From positions 1,860,001-1,924,000 of the forward strand of contig OZ220679.1 in assembly GCA_965116355.1 (NCBI GenBank): 64,000 nt of DNA, given 5' to 3'. Below, piece by piece: positions 1 to 11,835 of this stretch (within the stretch, counting starts at the first letter, position 1; each line of letters opens with the position of its first letter). This DNA comes from UBA1127 sp965116355 (lineage in GTDB: Bacteria; Chloroflexota; Dehalococcoidia; Lucifugimonadales; UBA1127). The position numbers were made by a program, and so were the translations under genes. A model generated the notes under the pieces. It had not been told where the DNA came from. It saw only the letters and a program-made list of their open reading frames with translations, and ran no database searches.

Positions 1-1021
1 ACGTCACCACGTACTTGCCCGCCGCGCCCGCCTCGAAGTCGGTGAAGGCTTCGGCGACCTGGTCCAGGGTGAACGTCCGCGTGATCATGTCCCGCAGCGG
101 GATGCCCCGGTCGACGACGTAGTGGCCCAGCTCCTCGAGCACCACCGTGCTGAACGTCCATGAGCCCAACAGCGTCACCTGGCGGTGGATGATGTCGTTG
201 GTGGCGTCGAAGGTGACGGTGCCGCCCTCGCCGACGAAGCAGCTGCGGCCCCACACGCGCGTCGAGCGGACGGCCTGGGCGCGCACGTCGGCGACGCCGC
301 TGGCGTCGAGGGTGGCGTCGGCGCCTCGGCCGCGGGTGGCGGCGCGGATGACCTCGATAGGATCGACCTCGTTGGGGTCGACGGTCTCCGACGCGCCGAG
401 CTTCATCGCCAGCGCGCGCCGCTCGGGGATGGGGTCGACGGCGATGACGTGGGCGCCCGATGCGGCGCCGAACAGGGTCGCGCTGAGGCCGACGGGCCCC
501 TGGCCGAACACGGCGAAGGTGTCGCGTCCTGAGACGCCCAGCCGCCTGAGGGCCTGGTAGGCGGTGCCGGTGCCGCACGAGCACGCCGCGCCCTCGGCGA
601 AGCTGAGGCCGTCGGGCATGGGGACGCACATGTGCTCCTCGACAAGCTGGTAGTCGGCCATGGCGCCGTGGGCCTGCGAGCCGTACAGGGTCATGCCGTT
701 GGGGCAGAGCTGCGACCACCCGGAGAGGCAGTGCTCGCAGCGGCCGCAGCCGGAGTAGTGGTGGACCATGACGCGGTCGCCGACGCGCAGGTTGCGCACC
801 TCGGGGCCGACCTCGTAGACCTCGCCGCAGGGCTCGTGGCCGCCGATGACGTGGGCGCGCGGGCCGAGGCCCTCGAGGGTCGAGCGGTAGGGGCGCAGGT
901 CGCTGCCGCAGAGACCGGCAGCGCGCATCTTCAGCACCACCTGGCGGCCGGCCGGGCCGGAGGGCGCCGGAAACTCGCGGAGCGCGACTTGCTTGTCGCC
1001 GAGGAAGAGCATGCCCTGCAT
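1..1021 (-). CDS. Zinc-dependent alcohol dehydrogenase (MDR family), 3' end cut by window edge
   Basis: Medium-chain zinc dehydrogenase, expected to oxidise an alcohol or polyol with NAD(P). Residues 1-340 are encoded; by comparison with the paralogue immediately upstream (1113-2141) only about two residues and the stop lie outside the window. Start is ATG at 1021, behind AAGGAGG. Visible features are the catalytic zinc motif GLCGSD and GGHEPCGEV, and the structural-zinc cysteine cluster GCGRCEHC. It runs in the same direction as its paralogue, about 90 bp downstream of it, so the two look like a tandem duplication. The substrate cannot be read from sequence. Confidence 0.88.
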   Translation of the reverse strand, partial: MQGMLFLGDKQVALREFPAPSGPAGRQVVLKMRAAGLCGSDLRPYRSTLEGLGPRAHVIGGHEPCGEVYEVGPEVRNLRVGDRVMVHHYSGCGRCEHCLSGWSQLCPNGMTLYGSQAHGAMADYQLVEEHMCVPMPDGLSFAEGAACSCGTGTAYQALRRLGVSGRDTFAVFGQGPVGLSATLFGAASGAHVIAVDPIPERRALAMKLGASETVDPNEVDPIEVIRAATRGRGADATLDASGVADVRAQAVRSTRVWGRSCFVGEGGTVTFDATNDIIHRQVTLLGSWTFSTVVLEELGHYVVDRGIPLRDMITRTFTLDQVAEAFTDFEAGAAGKYVVT

Positions 1022-1084
1022 GGCGGGCCTCCTTGGGGAGTTTGGGCCATTATAGGCCGTGTCCTTTGGCCTCGCGCGCCTTAC

Positions 1085-1109
1085 CCTTCGACAAGCTCAG
1101 GGCGAACGG
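1085..1109 (+). repeat. Interspersed short repeat, CCTTCGA...GAACGG family
   Basis: A 25-bp copy beginning CCTTCGACAAGCTCAGGG and ending CGAACGG lies between the two dehydrogenases. Related copies are at 5113, 6363, 6405, about 20342, 32659-32788, 38050-38216, 38557 and 38693. Confidence 0.85.
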
Positions 1110-1112
1110 GAG

Positions 1113-2141
1113 TCAGTCCCAGGTCACCACGAACTTGCCGGGGGCGCCGGCCTCGAATGCGGCGAAGGCGTCTGCGATCCGGTCCAGCGGGAAGCGCGCG
1201 GTGATGAGCTCGCGCAGGGGCAGGTTGCGGTCCGCCACGTACCGGCCCAACTCCTCCAGGACTATGGTGCTGAAGGTGCGTGACCCCATGAGGGTGAGCT
1301 GGCGGCGCATGATGTCGTTGGTGACCTCAAAGGTGACGGTGCCGCCCTCGCCGACGAAGCAGCTCCGGCCCCAATCGCGGACGGAGCGCACGGCGGCGGT
1401 GCGCACCTCGGCGATGCCGGAGGCGTCGATGGATGCGTCGGCGCCGAGGCCGTGCGTGGCGGCCTTGACGACTTCGATGGGGTCGGCGTCGTTGGGGTCG
1501 ACGGTCTGCGCCGCGCCGAGCTTCTCGGCCAGCGCGCGGCGCTCGGCGATGGGGTCGACGACGATGACGCGGGCGCCGGTGGCCGCGCCGAACATGGTGG
1601 CGCTCAGCCCCACGGGGCCCTGCCCGAAGACGGCGAGGGTCTCGCGGCCGTTGACGTCGAGGCGCCTGACGGCCTGGTAGGCCGTGCCCGTGCCGCAGGC
1701 GCAGGCCGCGCCCTCTTCGTAGCTGAGGCCGTCCGGCATAGGAATGCACATGTAGTCCTCGACGAGCTCGTAGTCGGCGAAGCCGCCGTGAGCCTGGGCG
1801 CCGTAGATCACCTCGCCGTGGATGCACATGTGCCACCAGCCGGAGAGACACTGGGCGCAGCGGCCGCAGCCGCCGTAGTGGTAGACCATGACGCGGTCGC
1901 CGACGCGGACATTGCGCGCCTCGGGGCCAACCTCGACGACCTCGCCGCACGGCTCATGGCCGGCGATGATGTGCGCGCGGATGCCCAGGTTCTCGGGCGC
2001 GTTGCGGTAGGAGGAGAGGTCGCTGCCGCAGATGCCCGCGGCGCGCAACCTCAGGACGACCTGCCGGCCGCTGGGGCCGGAGGGCGTGGGGAACTTGCGC
2101 AGGGCGACTTGCTTGTCGCCGAGGAAGAGCATGCCGCGCAT
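1113..2141 (-). CDS. Zinc-dependent alcohol dehydrogenase (MDR family)
   Basis: A complete 342-residue medium-chain dehydrogenase, usual length for the family. Catalytic zinc region GICGSD and GHEPCGEV; structural zinc loop GGCGRCAQC plus a further Cys; nucleotide-binding glycines in the FGQGPVGLSATMFG segment. Start ATG 2141 follows GGGAGGATCTCC. It is the upstream member of a tandem paralogous pair with the gene at 1-1021, and the two share nearly identical first ten residues. NAD(P)-linked alcohol or polyol oxidation is the family role; the substrate is unknown. Confidence 0.9.
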   Translation of the reverse strand: MRGMLFLGDKQVALRKFPTPSGPSGRQVVLRLRAAGICGSDLSSYRNAPENLGIRAHIIAGHEPCGEVVEVGPEARNVRVGDRVMVYHYGGCGRCAQCLSGWWHMCIHGEVIYGAQAHGGFADYELVEDYMCIPMPDGLSYEEGAACACGTGTAYQAVRRLDVNGRETLAVFGQGPVGLSATMFGAATGARVIVVDPIAERRALAEKLGAAQTVDPNDADPIEVVKAATHGLGADASIDASGIAEVRTAAVRSVRDWGRSCFVGEGGTVTFEVTNDIMRRQLTLMGSRTFSTIVLEELGRYVADRNLPLRELITARFPLDRIADAFAAFEAGAPGKFVVTWD

Positions 2142-2506
2142 GGAGATCCTCCCGCTGGGGTGATGGCCGCATTATAGGGAGGGATGGCGGCCGCGCCTAC
2201 GCCTCGGGACGCCCTGCCACCGTCGCCTACCTCGTCGGCGTCGAGTGCGGTAGTGTGCCCGCAGGCGCGAGACGGGCGCCGCGACCCACGTGACGCAGAC
2301 ATACAGTTCAACAAAATAATGGGTAGTACCCGACGAGAACTTCTTGAAACAATTCAAATCCGTAGCTGAGAGGCAAGTCGACAGCTACGGAAACAAGTCC
2401 CGGAACAAACGGTTCAAAAGCTGAGCTCCAATAGCGCAACGGTATTTGTTTCCGCTTTGTTTCCCCAAAACAAAAGAATCAATTCGCCCACATGCCCGGT
2501 TCGGCC
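2142..2506. other. Intergenic region with inverted repeat and second copy of a promoter-like block
   Basis: No gene is seen here. The second half is clearly AT-richer than its surroundings. It holds a block at 2310-2336 (AACAAAATAATGGGTAGTAC core) resembling the promoter block at 2513-2541, and a 9-bp inverted repeat CCGTAGCTG (2360-2368) / CAGCTACGG (2382-2390) with a 13-base spacer. Both could be binding sites for the regulator-like domain of the following gene; this is inference. Confidence 0.5.
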
Positions 2507-2535
2507 TTGACGGTTAACAAAATAATTGGTAGTAT
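2507..2535 (+). promoter_or_regulatory. Sigma70-type promoter of the inositol-3-phosphate synthase gene
   Basis: TTGACG (2507-2512), a 17-base spacer, and TAGTAT (2530-2535). The expected transcription start falls at about 2542, one base before ATG 2543, so the mRNA would be leaderless. Confidence 0.7.
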
Positions 2536-2542
2536 TCGACGC

Positions 2543-4063
<1,521 letters not shown>

Positions 4064-4091
4064 GCGGGGCAGGCCCCACCGCAGGGAAACA

Positions 4092-4118
4092 GAAAGGGGG
4101 CGAACGTCGCCCCCTTTC
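4092..4118. terminator. Bidirectional intrinsic terminator
   Basis: Perfect 12-bp stem GAAAGGGGGCGA / TCGCCCCCTTTC with a 3-base loop, followed by GCTTTG. It sits between two convergent genes and can serve both. Confidence 0.8.
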
Positions 4119-4140
4119 GCTTTGTGGCGTCACGCTGTTG

Positions 4141-5025
4141 TCACAGGCCCCGCAGCCATGCCTCTGTGACGTCCCAGACTTCCTGCCGATGCTCGGAGTA
4201 CGCGTGGTTCGCGCCCTCGATGTAGGCGAAGGTGAAGTTCTCGACCTCACTGTCCAGACGCTGCAGCTCTTCCGGCAGGCCCCAGAACGGGAACTGCTCC
4301 AAAGGCTCGGCGCTGCCGACGATGCAGAACAGGGGGACCGTCACCTCCGGGATGCGCTTCACCACGTCATACCGCTCGGCGGGGCCGTACTTGTCGACGT
4401 AGGTGCCGGCGCTGACCAGCAGGGGCACGGGGAACTCGACCTGGATGAGCTGTTCCGCGTCTCCCTTGTCCACGTATGACTGAGCGAGGGCGCAGGTCTC
4501 GTTGTAGCGCTTGCCGGCCTCTTCCTCGGTGCCCCACGTGTCGACGCTCGAGTAGAAGCTGTAGCTGAAGCGCGGCGGGGAGCCGGCGATGACGCACGTT
4601 ACACGGGGGGCGCGCTCCACGGCGGCGTGGTAGATGGACTTAACGGCGCCGAGGCTGTGGCCCCACACGCCGATGCGCTCGTAGCCCTCGGCCTCAGCGA
4701 AGTCCAACCAGGCGTTCCAGTCCTGGCGACAGTCGTCGATGATCTCGTACGCGGCGCCAAATCTGGTGCGGACGCCGTCGCGGACGGCGTTGCTGACCGC
4801 GTCGTGGCCGCGGTTGTTGACGCGCAGCGTGGCGCAACCGTTCTCCAGCAGCTGCGGCACGAAGCTCTCGAAGGGGCCCGAGCCGTAGAAGTTTCCGCCG
4901 ACGCCGTGGTGCAGGACCATGACATCGACGGGCAGGCCGTTGCCCGCCGAGGCCTCGGGCTTGCGGTACATGCCGTCCAGGCGCACGCCGTCGCTGGCGC
5001 GCACGTTCACAATCTCTCCGCTCAT
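4141..5025 (-). CDS. Alpha/beta hydrolase
   Basis: 294 residues. Start ATG 5025 is preferred because GGAAGGAGG precedes it; an ATG 33 bases upstream has no such site. The nucleophile elbow GHSLG is clear, with a strand and HHGVGG oxyanion-type loop upstream and a C-terminal NHAYSEH histidine. This is a soluble serine hydrolase of the esterase/acyl-peptide type; substrate unknown. No signal peptide. Convergent with the inositol synthase gene and sharing its terminator. Confidence 0.85.
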   Translation of the reverse strand: MSGEIVNVRASDGVRLDGMYRKPEASAGNGLPVDVMVLHHGVGGNFYGSGPFESFVPQLLENGCATLRVNNRGHDAVSNAVRDGVRTRFGAAYEIIDDCRQDWNAWLDFAEAEGYERIGVWGHSLGAVKSIYHAAVERAPRVTCVIAGSPPRFSYSFYSSVDTWGTEEEAGKRYNETCALAQSYVDKGDAEQLIQVEFPVPLLVSAGTYVDKYGPAERYDVVKRIPEVTVPLFCIVGSAEPLEQFPFWGLPEELQRLDSEVENFTFAYIEGANHAYSEHRQEVWDVTEAWLRGL

Positions 5026-5112
5026 GTCGATGCCCTCCTTCCCGTGCTGTGGCGGCATGATAGCACTTGACGGCGCGGGTGTGGGCAGCGAGAGCGAAGG
5101 GTGCGCCTGTGG

Positions 5113-5137
5113 CCTTCGACTAGCTCAGGCCGAACGG
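5113..5137 (+). repeat. Interspersed short repeat, CCTTCGA...GAACGG family
   Basis: Variant copy CCTTCGACTAGCTCAGGC followed by CGAACGG, in the gap between the divergent hydrolase and flavin oxidoreductase genes. Confidence 0.8.
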
Positions 5138-5215
5138 AGCCGCCAACCCCACGTTGACACCCCTGGGCGGGGTGGCCACACTGGAACAATCCCGTTGCAA
5201 TGAAGGGGTCATGGT

Positions 5216-6547
5216 ATGAAGTTTGGCCTGTTCTACGAGTGGCCCAACCCCGAGGTACGGGACTGGAAGACGCTCTTCGAGGAGGGCGTGGAGCAGATAC
5301 AGTACTCGGAGGAGATGGGCTTCGACTACGTGCTCATCGCCGAGCACCACTTCTCCAACTACGGCAACTCGCCGTCGCCGCTGCTGCAGGCCATGGCCAT
5401 CGCCGAGCGGACCAAGCGGCTGCAGATCGCGACGGCCGTCCTCGTGCTGCCCATCTGGAACCCCCTGCGGCTGGCCGAGGAGGTCGCGGTGCTCGACAAC
5501 ATCTCGGGCGGGCGGTTCATCTGCGGCATCGGGCGCGGGTACCAGCCGCACGAGCTCTCGCGCTTCGACGTCGACCTGCCAGACTCGCGCCAGATGTTCC
5601 TCGAATCGCTGGACGTGATGGTGAAGGCGTGGACGCAGGACGAGTCGTTCACGTACGACGGCGAGTTCGTCAAGGTGAACCACCCGACGACGGTGTGGCC
5701 GAAGCCGTTCCAGAAGCCGCACCCCAAGCTGTGGGTGGCGGGCACGAGCGTCGAGACGATGCAGCTGGCGGCCAAGTGGGACATGATGCCGATCACGACG
5801 GGCCTGCTTGGCGCGGGAGGCGTGCGCTCGCACCTGACCTCGCTGGTGCACGCGCTCATCGCCGAGGGCAAGGACCACCACCGGCCCGACATGGGGCTGC
5901 AGTCTATCACGCAGGTGGCGCCGACGATGGAAGAGGCGCTGGAGGAAATCGACCACGCCCGCTGGCAAATCCGCGCGGGCCGGGCGCTGAACCGCCTCGA
6001 GGTCACCGACGGGCGCGTGGCGGCGGGGCCCTTCGCCGGGGAGCTGGACGAGACGCAGCTGCAGGAGTCGCTGTTCTTCGGCGACCCGGACACGGTCATC
6101 GCCAAGTTCCGGAGGGCGTCGGAGCTGGGCGTGACCAACGTCAGCAACTGGATGATGTTCGGCAACATCGCGCACGAGAAGGTGATGCGCTCCATCAAGC
6201 TGATGGGCGAGCACGTCATCCCGGCGATGAAGGACGTGGAGCCGCCGATGTCGCTGTACGACGAGCTCGTCGACGCGCCGCCGGTGACGACGGCGGAGTG
6301 CAGGCGGCGCGGTGCAGGCGGCGCGGTTCCGCGGGCCGGCGCCTTCGGACGTGACTTAGTCCCCTTCGACAAGCTCAGGGCGAACGGTTGGCATGGGGGA
6401 TGGCCCTTCGACGGACTCAGGGCGAACGGTTGGCGTGGATGTCCGCTTACGCCAGGTGCCGCACGTTGGGCGTTCGCGTGTAGAAATAGACGGTCATTGC
6501 GCCCAGCAGCGCCGCGCCTCCGCCGATGGCCCACTGCACGCCGATGA
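5216..6547 (+). CDS. LLM-class flavin-dependent oxidoreductase with repeat-derived C-terminal extension
   Basis: Luciferase-like TIM-barrel flavoprotein using reduced FMN/F420-type cofactor; substrate unknown. Start ATG 5216 (MKFGLFYEWPNP). Family features are AEHHFSNYG near residue 42, the strand with AVLVLPIWNPLRLAEE, and GRGYQPHEL. The family body ends near residue 360 (LYDELVDAPP). The frame then stays open for about 85 low-complexity residues that translate two interspersed repeats (PFDKLRANG and PFDGLRANG) and overlap the convergent MFS gene by about 100 bp. The natural stop may have been lost when the repeats arrived. Confidence 0.85.
   Translation: MKFGLFYEWPNPEVRDWKTLFEEGVEQIQYSEEMGFDYVLIAEHHFSNYGNSPSPLLQAMAIAERTKRLQIATAVLVLPIWNPLRLAEEVAVLDNISGGRFICGIGRGYQPHELSRFDVDLPDSRQMFLESLDVMVKAWTQDESFTYDGEFVKVNHPTTVWPKPFQKPHPKLWVAGTSVETMQLAAKWDMMPITTGLLGAGGVRSHLTSLVHALIAEGKDHHRPDMGLQSITQVAPTMEEALEEIDHARWQIRAGRALNRLEVTDGRVAAGPFAGELDETQLQESLFFGDPDTVIAKFRRASELGVTNVSNWMMFGNIAHEKVMRSIKLMGEHVIPAMKDVEPPMSLYDELVDAPPVTTAECRRRGAGGAVPRAGAFGRDLVPFDKLRANGWHGGWPFDGLRANGWRGCPLTPGAARWAFACRNRRSLRPAAPRLRRWPTARR
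6363..6429 (+). repeat. Two tandem copies of the CCTTCGA...GAACGG repeat
   Basis: Copies at 6363-6387 and 6405-6429, 42 bp apart, each starting CCTTCGAC and ending CGAACGG. They lie inside the C-terminal extension of the flavin oxidoreductase frame. Confidence 0.85.
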
Positions 6548-7892
6548 CGTCGGCGAGGATGGCTATCAGGAAGATGCCGAAGTTGGTCACGCCGAACTCC
6601 ATCATGTAGACGCTCATCACGCGGCCGCGGTGCCGGTCGTCGGAGTTGGCCTGCACCAGCGCGTTGCTCAGCGCCATGCGGCCCGCCTGCCCGAGACCCA
6701 GCGGGATGACGAGGGCCAGCGAGAGGAAGTACCACGGCGAGACTGAGAACCCCACGAGGGTGATCGCCGTCAGCATGAGGCTGCCCAGGAAGTATGCTCC
6801 CCGCCGGTCGGCCGGCAGCGCGGCGATGAACAGCGATCCAGCCAGCGCCCCGATCCCTGAGACGGTCATCAGCGTGCCGAGGCGGAAGCTGGACTTCTCG
6901 AACAGGTCCGGCAGCGGCTCCAGCAGCCCGCCAAGCAACGGGATGCCCGTCATCCACATGAGGCCCTCGGCCTCCAGCGTGATGATGTCCTTGGTAAAGA
7001 TGGGCAGGAGCTGCATGTATGGCATGGACAGCACCACCGCCACCAGCGTCACGATGAGGAGCGCGGGCAGCACCTGGCTGTCCCTGATGTACCGCAGCCC
7101 CTCCTTTATGTTGTCGATGGCGTTGCCGCCCGACAGCGACGTGGTGCCCGTGATGGGCAGGGCCATGGCGAAGAGCGTCGCGACGATGTAGAGGCCCGTC
7201 ATGACGTAGTAGACGGACTCGATGCCGATGACGGCGATCATCAGCCCCGCGACGCCGGGCGCGGTGAGCCGGTTGAGGTTCATGCCCGCCGTGTTCAGCG
7301 CGACGGCGTTCGTCAGGCCCTGCTCGCCGACGAGCTCCGGGATCACGGCCTGCCTCGACGGCATCATCAGCGCCATGATGACGCCCTGCGCCAGCGAGGC
7401 GACGATGAGGAGTTGCCAGTTGATGATGCTGGTCGAGATGAGGACGGCCACCACGAGGGCGAGGGCCGCCGATGCAATCTGCCCGACGATGAGGACGTTC
7501 TTCTTGGCCACCCGGTCCGCGATGACGCCGCCGTAGAGCGAGAGCAGCAGCAGCGGGAGGCCGTTGGCGAGGCCGACGGCGCCCAGGAGCGCGGCCGAGC
7601 CGGTCAGCTCATACATGAACCACGAGCGGGCGACCATCTGCATGTTCATGGCGCCCATCTGGCCCATCATGGCCGCCATGAAGAGGCGGAAGTGCGGGTT
7701 GCTGAGGGAGGCGAACATCCGCCCGGTGAGGGCGGCGCGGCCCCGCGTGGCATGGTCGATGTAATGGTGGGCGGCGCCGTCGCTGCGGCGCTCCGTCGTG
7801 TCGGGCGAGCCTACGGCGACCGGAACTCGGGGATCCTCGCCGGGGTCCCCTTCGCGCTCAGCCAGAGTCCCTTTGTCGTCGGGTGTGCTCAT
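6447..7892 (-). CDS. MFS transporter (EntS/MFS_3-like exporter)
   Basis: 481 residues: a hydrophilic N-terminus of about 60 residues, then roughly 12 membrane segments. The A-loop YGGVIADRVAKKNVLIVGQ (D-R-x-x-x-K type) after TM2 and the SRQAVIPELV segment are typical of drug/siderophore-type exporters of the MFS_3 group. The central loop carries ASP/GLU-rich residues before PLPDLFEKSS. Substrate cannot be assigned. It is convergent with the flavin oxidoreductase gene, and its 3' end overlaps that frame's extension. Confidence 0.87.
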   Translation of the reverse strand: MSTPDDKGTLAEREGDPGEDPRVPVAVGSPDTTERRSDGAAHHYIDHATRGRAALTGRMFASLSNPHFRLFMAAMMGQMGAMNMQMVARSWFMYELTGSAALLGAVGLANGLPLLLLSLYGGVIADRVAKKNVLIVGQIASAALALVVAVLISTSIINWQLLIVASLAQGVIMALMMPSRQAVIPELVGEQGLTNAVALNTAGMNLNRLTAPGVAGLMIAVIGIESVYYVMTGLYIVATLFAMALPITGTTSLSGGNAIDNIKEGLRYIRDSQVLPALLIVTLVAVVLSMPYMQLLPIFTKDIITLEAEGLMWMTGIPLLGGLLEPLPDLFEKSSFRLGTLMTVSGIGALAGSLFIAALPADRRGAYFLGSLMLTAITLVGFSVSPWYFLSLALVIPLGLGQAGRMALSNALVQANSDDRHRGRVMSVYMMEFGVTNFGIFLIAILADVIGVQWAIGGGAALLGAMTVYFYTRTPNVRHLA

Positions 7893-8003
7893 GACACAGT
7901 TCAGCCAGGGACCGATAGCAGGGGAAGCGGGGCCCTGGGCTGCAAGCCTCCAGCGGAAACTGAGCCCCTATTTTATCACACGGGCAGCGGCGGGAAGGCG
8001 GCG

Positions 8004-8903
8004 CTACGCGATGATGGAGCGGAAGACCATGAAGGCCAGCTCCTGCTGGAAGGGGCCGAGCGCCTCGCCGGAGAAGCGCAGCGTGCCCGTCGGGAGCTGC
8101 AGGGTCATCCGCAGGTCGCCGACGGCGCCCTCGGGCGGCGCGACCATGAAGGCGAGGTTGCCGATGACGTACTCGTCCCACACGCGCTGCTGCCGGGCCG
8201 TGGCCTCCGCAAGGGTGGCGGTGCGGAGCGACTCCGTCATCTCGCGCTTGCCGAAGGAGTACTCGAGGGTCACGCCCGGGCCGGAAATGACGCCGGACCA
8301 GACGCCGTCGGCGTAGGCAGGCTCCCCGGACTGCCAATCCCTCGGCAGGGCGACCCAGAAGAGATGAGTGCGCGCGCCGTTCAGCAGGCCCCAGACCTCG
8401 TTGCGGAACGGGGGCTCTTCGGCCATCGCCGCGGCGGACGCGTTCTGCGTGAGGCCGGTTGGCGCCCGGGGCACGGCGTCGGCCATGGCGGCCTCGGGCA
8501 TCGCCGAAGCGGCCGGAGCCTCGGCGACCGCCGCAGCGGCCGCGGGCGCGGCGGGCTCGGGGGCCATCGCGGGGGCTGCGGCCGCCATGGACATTGTCGC
8601 CGAAGTGGTGGTCGCGGACTCCTCCGAGAAGGAGTCGGACTGTTCGCCGCCGCCGGTGCCAAGGATGGCCGTGTACATGACGGCGCCCACCACGGCGACG
8701 GCGAGCGCCGCCGCGGCTCCGGCGTAGACCCGGCCCATTCCCTGCACGGCCATGCCGCCGAACACCCGCCGCCACAATGGTGCGGGGTCCTGCTCGCCCA
8801 GGCGGGCGGAGACGTTGGCCCACAGGTCGCCGGGGGCGTGCAGGTCCGCGCGCTCCGCGGCGTAGTAGCTCTCCAGCTTGCGCTCCAGGTCGTCTCGACC
8901 CAT
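8004..8903 (-). CDS. Single-pass membrane protein, likely anti-sigma partner of the upstream ECF sigma factor
   Basis: About 299 residues from ATG 8903 (a TTG start at 8915 is possible). Short cytosolic N-terminus (DDLERKLESYYAAERADLH), one membrane segment at about residues 60-82, then an Ala/Pro/Met-rich stretch of about 70 residues and a folded C-terminal domain of about 120 residues. No zinc anti-sigma HxxxCxxC motif is visible. It starts 54 bp downstream of the sigma gene on the same strand. The anti-sigma role rests on that position and topology only. Confidence 0.65.
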   Translation of the reverse strand: MGRDDLERKLESYYAAERADLHAPGDLWANVSARLGEQDPAPLWRRVFGGMAVQGMGRVYAGAAAALAVAVVGAVMYTAILGTGGGEQSDSFSEESATTTSATMSMAAAAPAMAPEPAAPAAAAAVAEAPAASAMPEAAMADAVPRAPTGLTQNASAAAMAEEPPFRNEVWGLLNGARTHLFWVALPRDWQSGEPAYADGVWSGVISGPGVTLEYSFGKREMTESLRTATLAEATARQQRVWDEYVIGNLAFMVAPPEGAVGDLRMTLQLPTGTLRFSGEALGPFQQELAFMVFRSIIA

Positions 8904-8957
8904 CTCATCAACCAAGTGTTGTATCCCTCACATGCCTTCCAATGGTCCTGGCCGGCG

Positions 8958-9530
8958 TTATCCCTCCGCCAGCGCCTCTCGCAACCGGTCCAGCGCCCGC
9001 GACAGCCTGGACTTGACCGTTCCTTCCCGAACCCCCAGCGCGGCGGCGGTCTCGGAGACGGACAGTTCCGAGAAGAACCGCAGCGTCACGACCTGCCGCT
9101 GCTCCTCCGGCAGCGTCTCCAGCGCGCCGCGAATGCGCTCGCGCTCCAGCGCCATGATGGCCGCCGCGGCGGGGTCCTGGGACTCGTCCGCGACGGTGAT
9201 CGGCGAGTCGGGGTCGTCGAGCGTCGCCGCTTCGAGCTCGCGACGGCGGCTGAGGCTGATGCCCCGGTTCGTCAGGATCTTGACCAGCCACGCCTTCAGG
9301 GAACCGCCCTGAAACGAGTTGATCCCGCGCCATGCCAGCACCAGCGCGTCCTGGGTCAGTTCCTGCGCGCGGGCGTGGTTTCGCGTGATCTGGTACGCCG
9401 AGCCGTACATCAGGTTCCCATACCGCTCAACAATGAAGCGAAACGCCTCCTTGTCCCCCGCCTGACAGCGCCGGATTGCCTGCGCCTCCTCCAGGAGGGC
9501 CGCGTCCATGGCGAGGTCAACGTGTGCCAC
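8958..9530 (-). CDS. ECF-subfamily RNA polymerase sigma factor
   Basis: 190 residues. Region 2 (AFRFIVERYGNLMYGSAYQI, ITRNHARAQELTQDALVLAW) and region 4 (LPEEQRQVVTLRFFSELSVS, VREGTVKSRLSRALDRLREA) are both present and no region 3 is seen, as expected for ECF sigma factors. GTG 9530 is the first codon after a likely ECF promoter, so the transcript may be leaderless; ATG 9509 is an alternative. The membrane protein downstream is the likely antagonist. The inducing signal is unknown. Confidence 0.92.
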   Translation of the reverse strand: MAHVDLAMDAALLEEAQAIRRCQAGDKEAFRFIVERYGNLMYGSAYQITRNHARAQELTQDALVLAWRGINSFQGGSLKAWLVKILTNRGISLSRRRELEAATLDDPDSPITVADESQDPAAAAIMALERERIRGALETLPEEQRQVVTLRFFSELSVSETAAALGVREGTVKSRLSRALDRLREALAEG

Positions 9531-9537
9531 TAGTTTA

Positions 9538-9563
9538 GACGCCCCCTATCGCACATTGGTTCC
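9538..9563 (-). promoter_or_regulatory. Putative autoregulated ECF sigma promoter
   Basis: On the minus strand GGAACC (9563-9558), a 16-base spacer and CGTC (9541-9538) followed by TAAAC match the general ECF pattern GGAAC-N16-CGTC. It lies immediately upstream of the sigma gene. Confidence 0.6.
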
Positions 9564-9584
9564 ACAGAGCATGGTTTCCGCCGG

Positions 9585-9611
9585 CGCTGGGCCCCTTGCG
9601 CGGGCCCAGCG
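9585..9611. terminator. Strong hairpin between DUF255 gene and sigma gene
   Basis: 10-bp stem CGCTGGGCCC / GGGCCCAGCG with a 7-base loop. There is no clear T run, so it may be a weak terminator. Confidence 0.5.
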
Positions 9612-9630
9612 GTGCCGGATTGTCATACGG

Positions 9631-11769
<2,139 letters not shown>

Positions 11770-11835
11770 ACGTCCTCCTGCGCGCCATTCTAGCAGAGGG
11801 ACGCGGCGCGTCTACACGCGGGGCGTATGCCGCCG

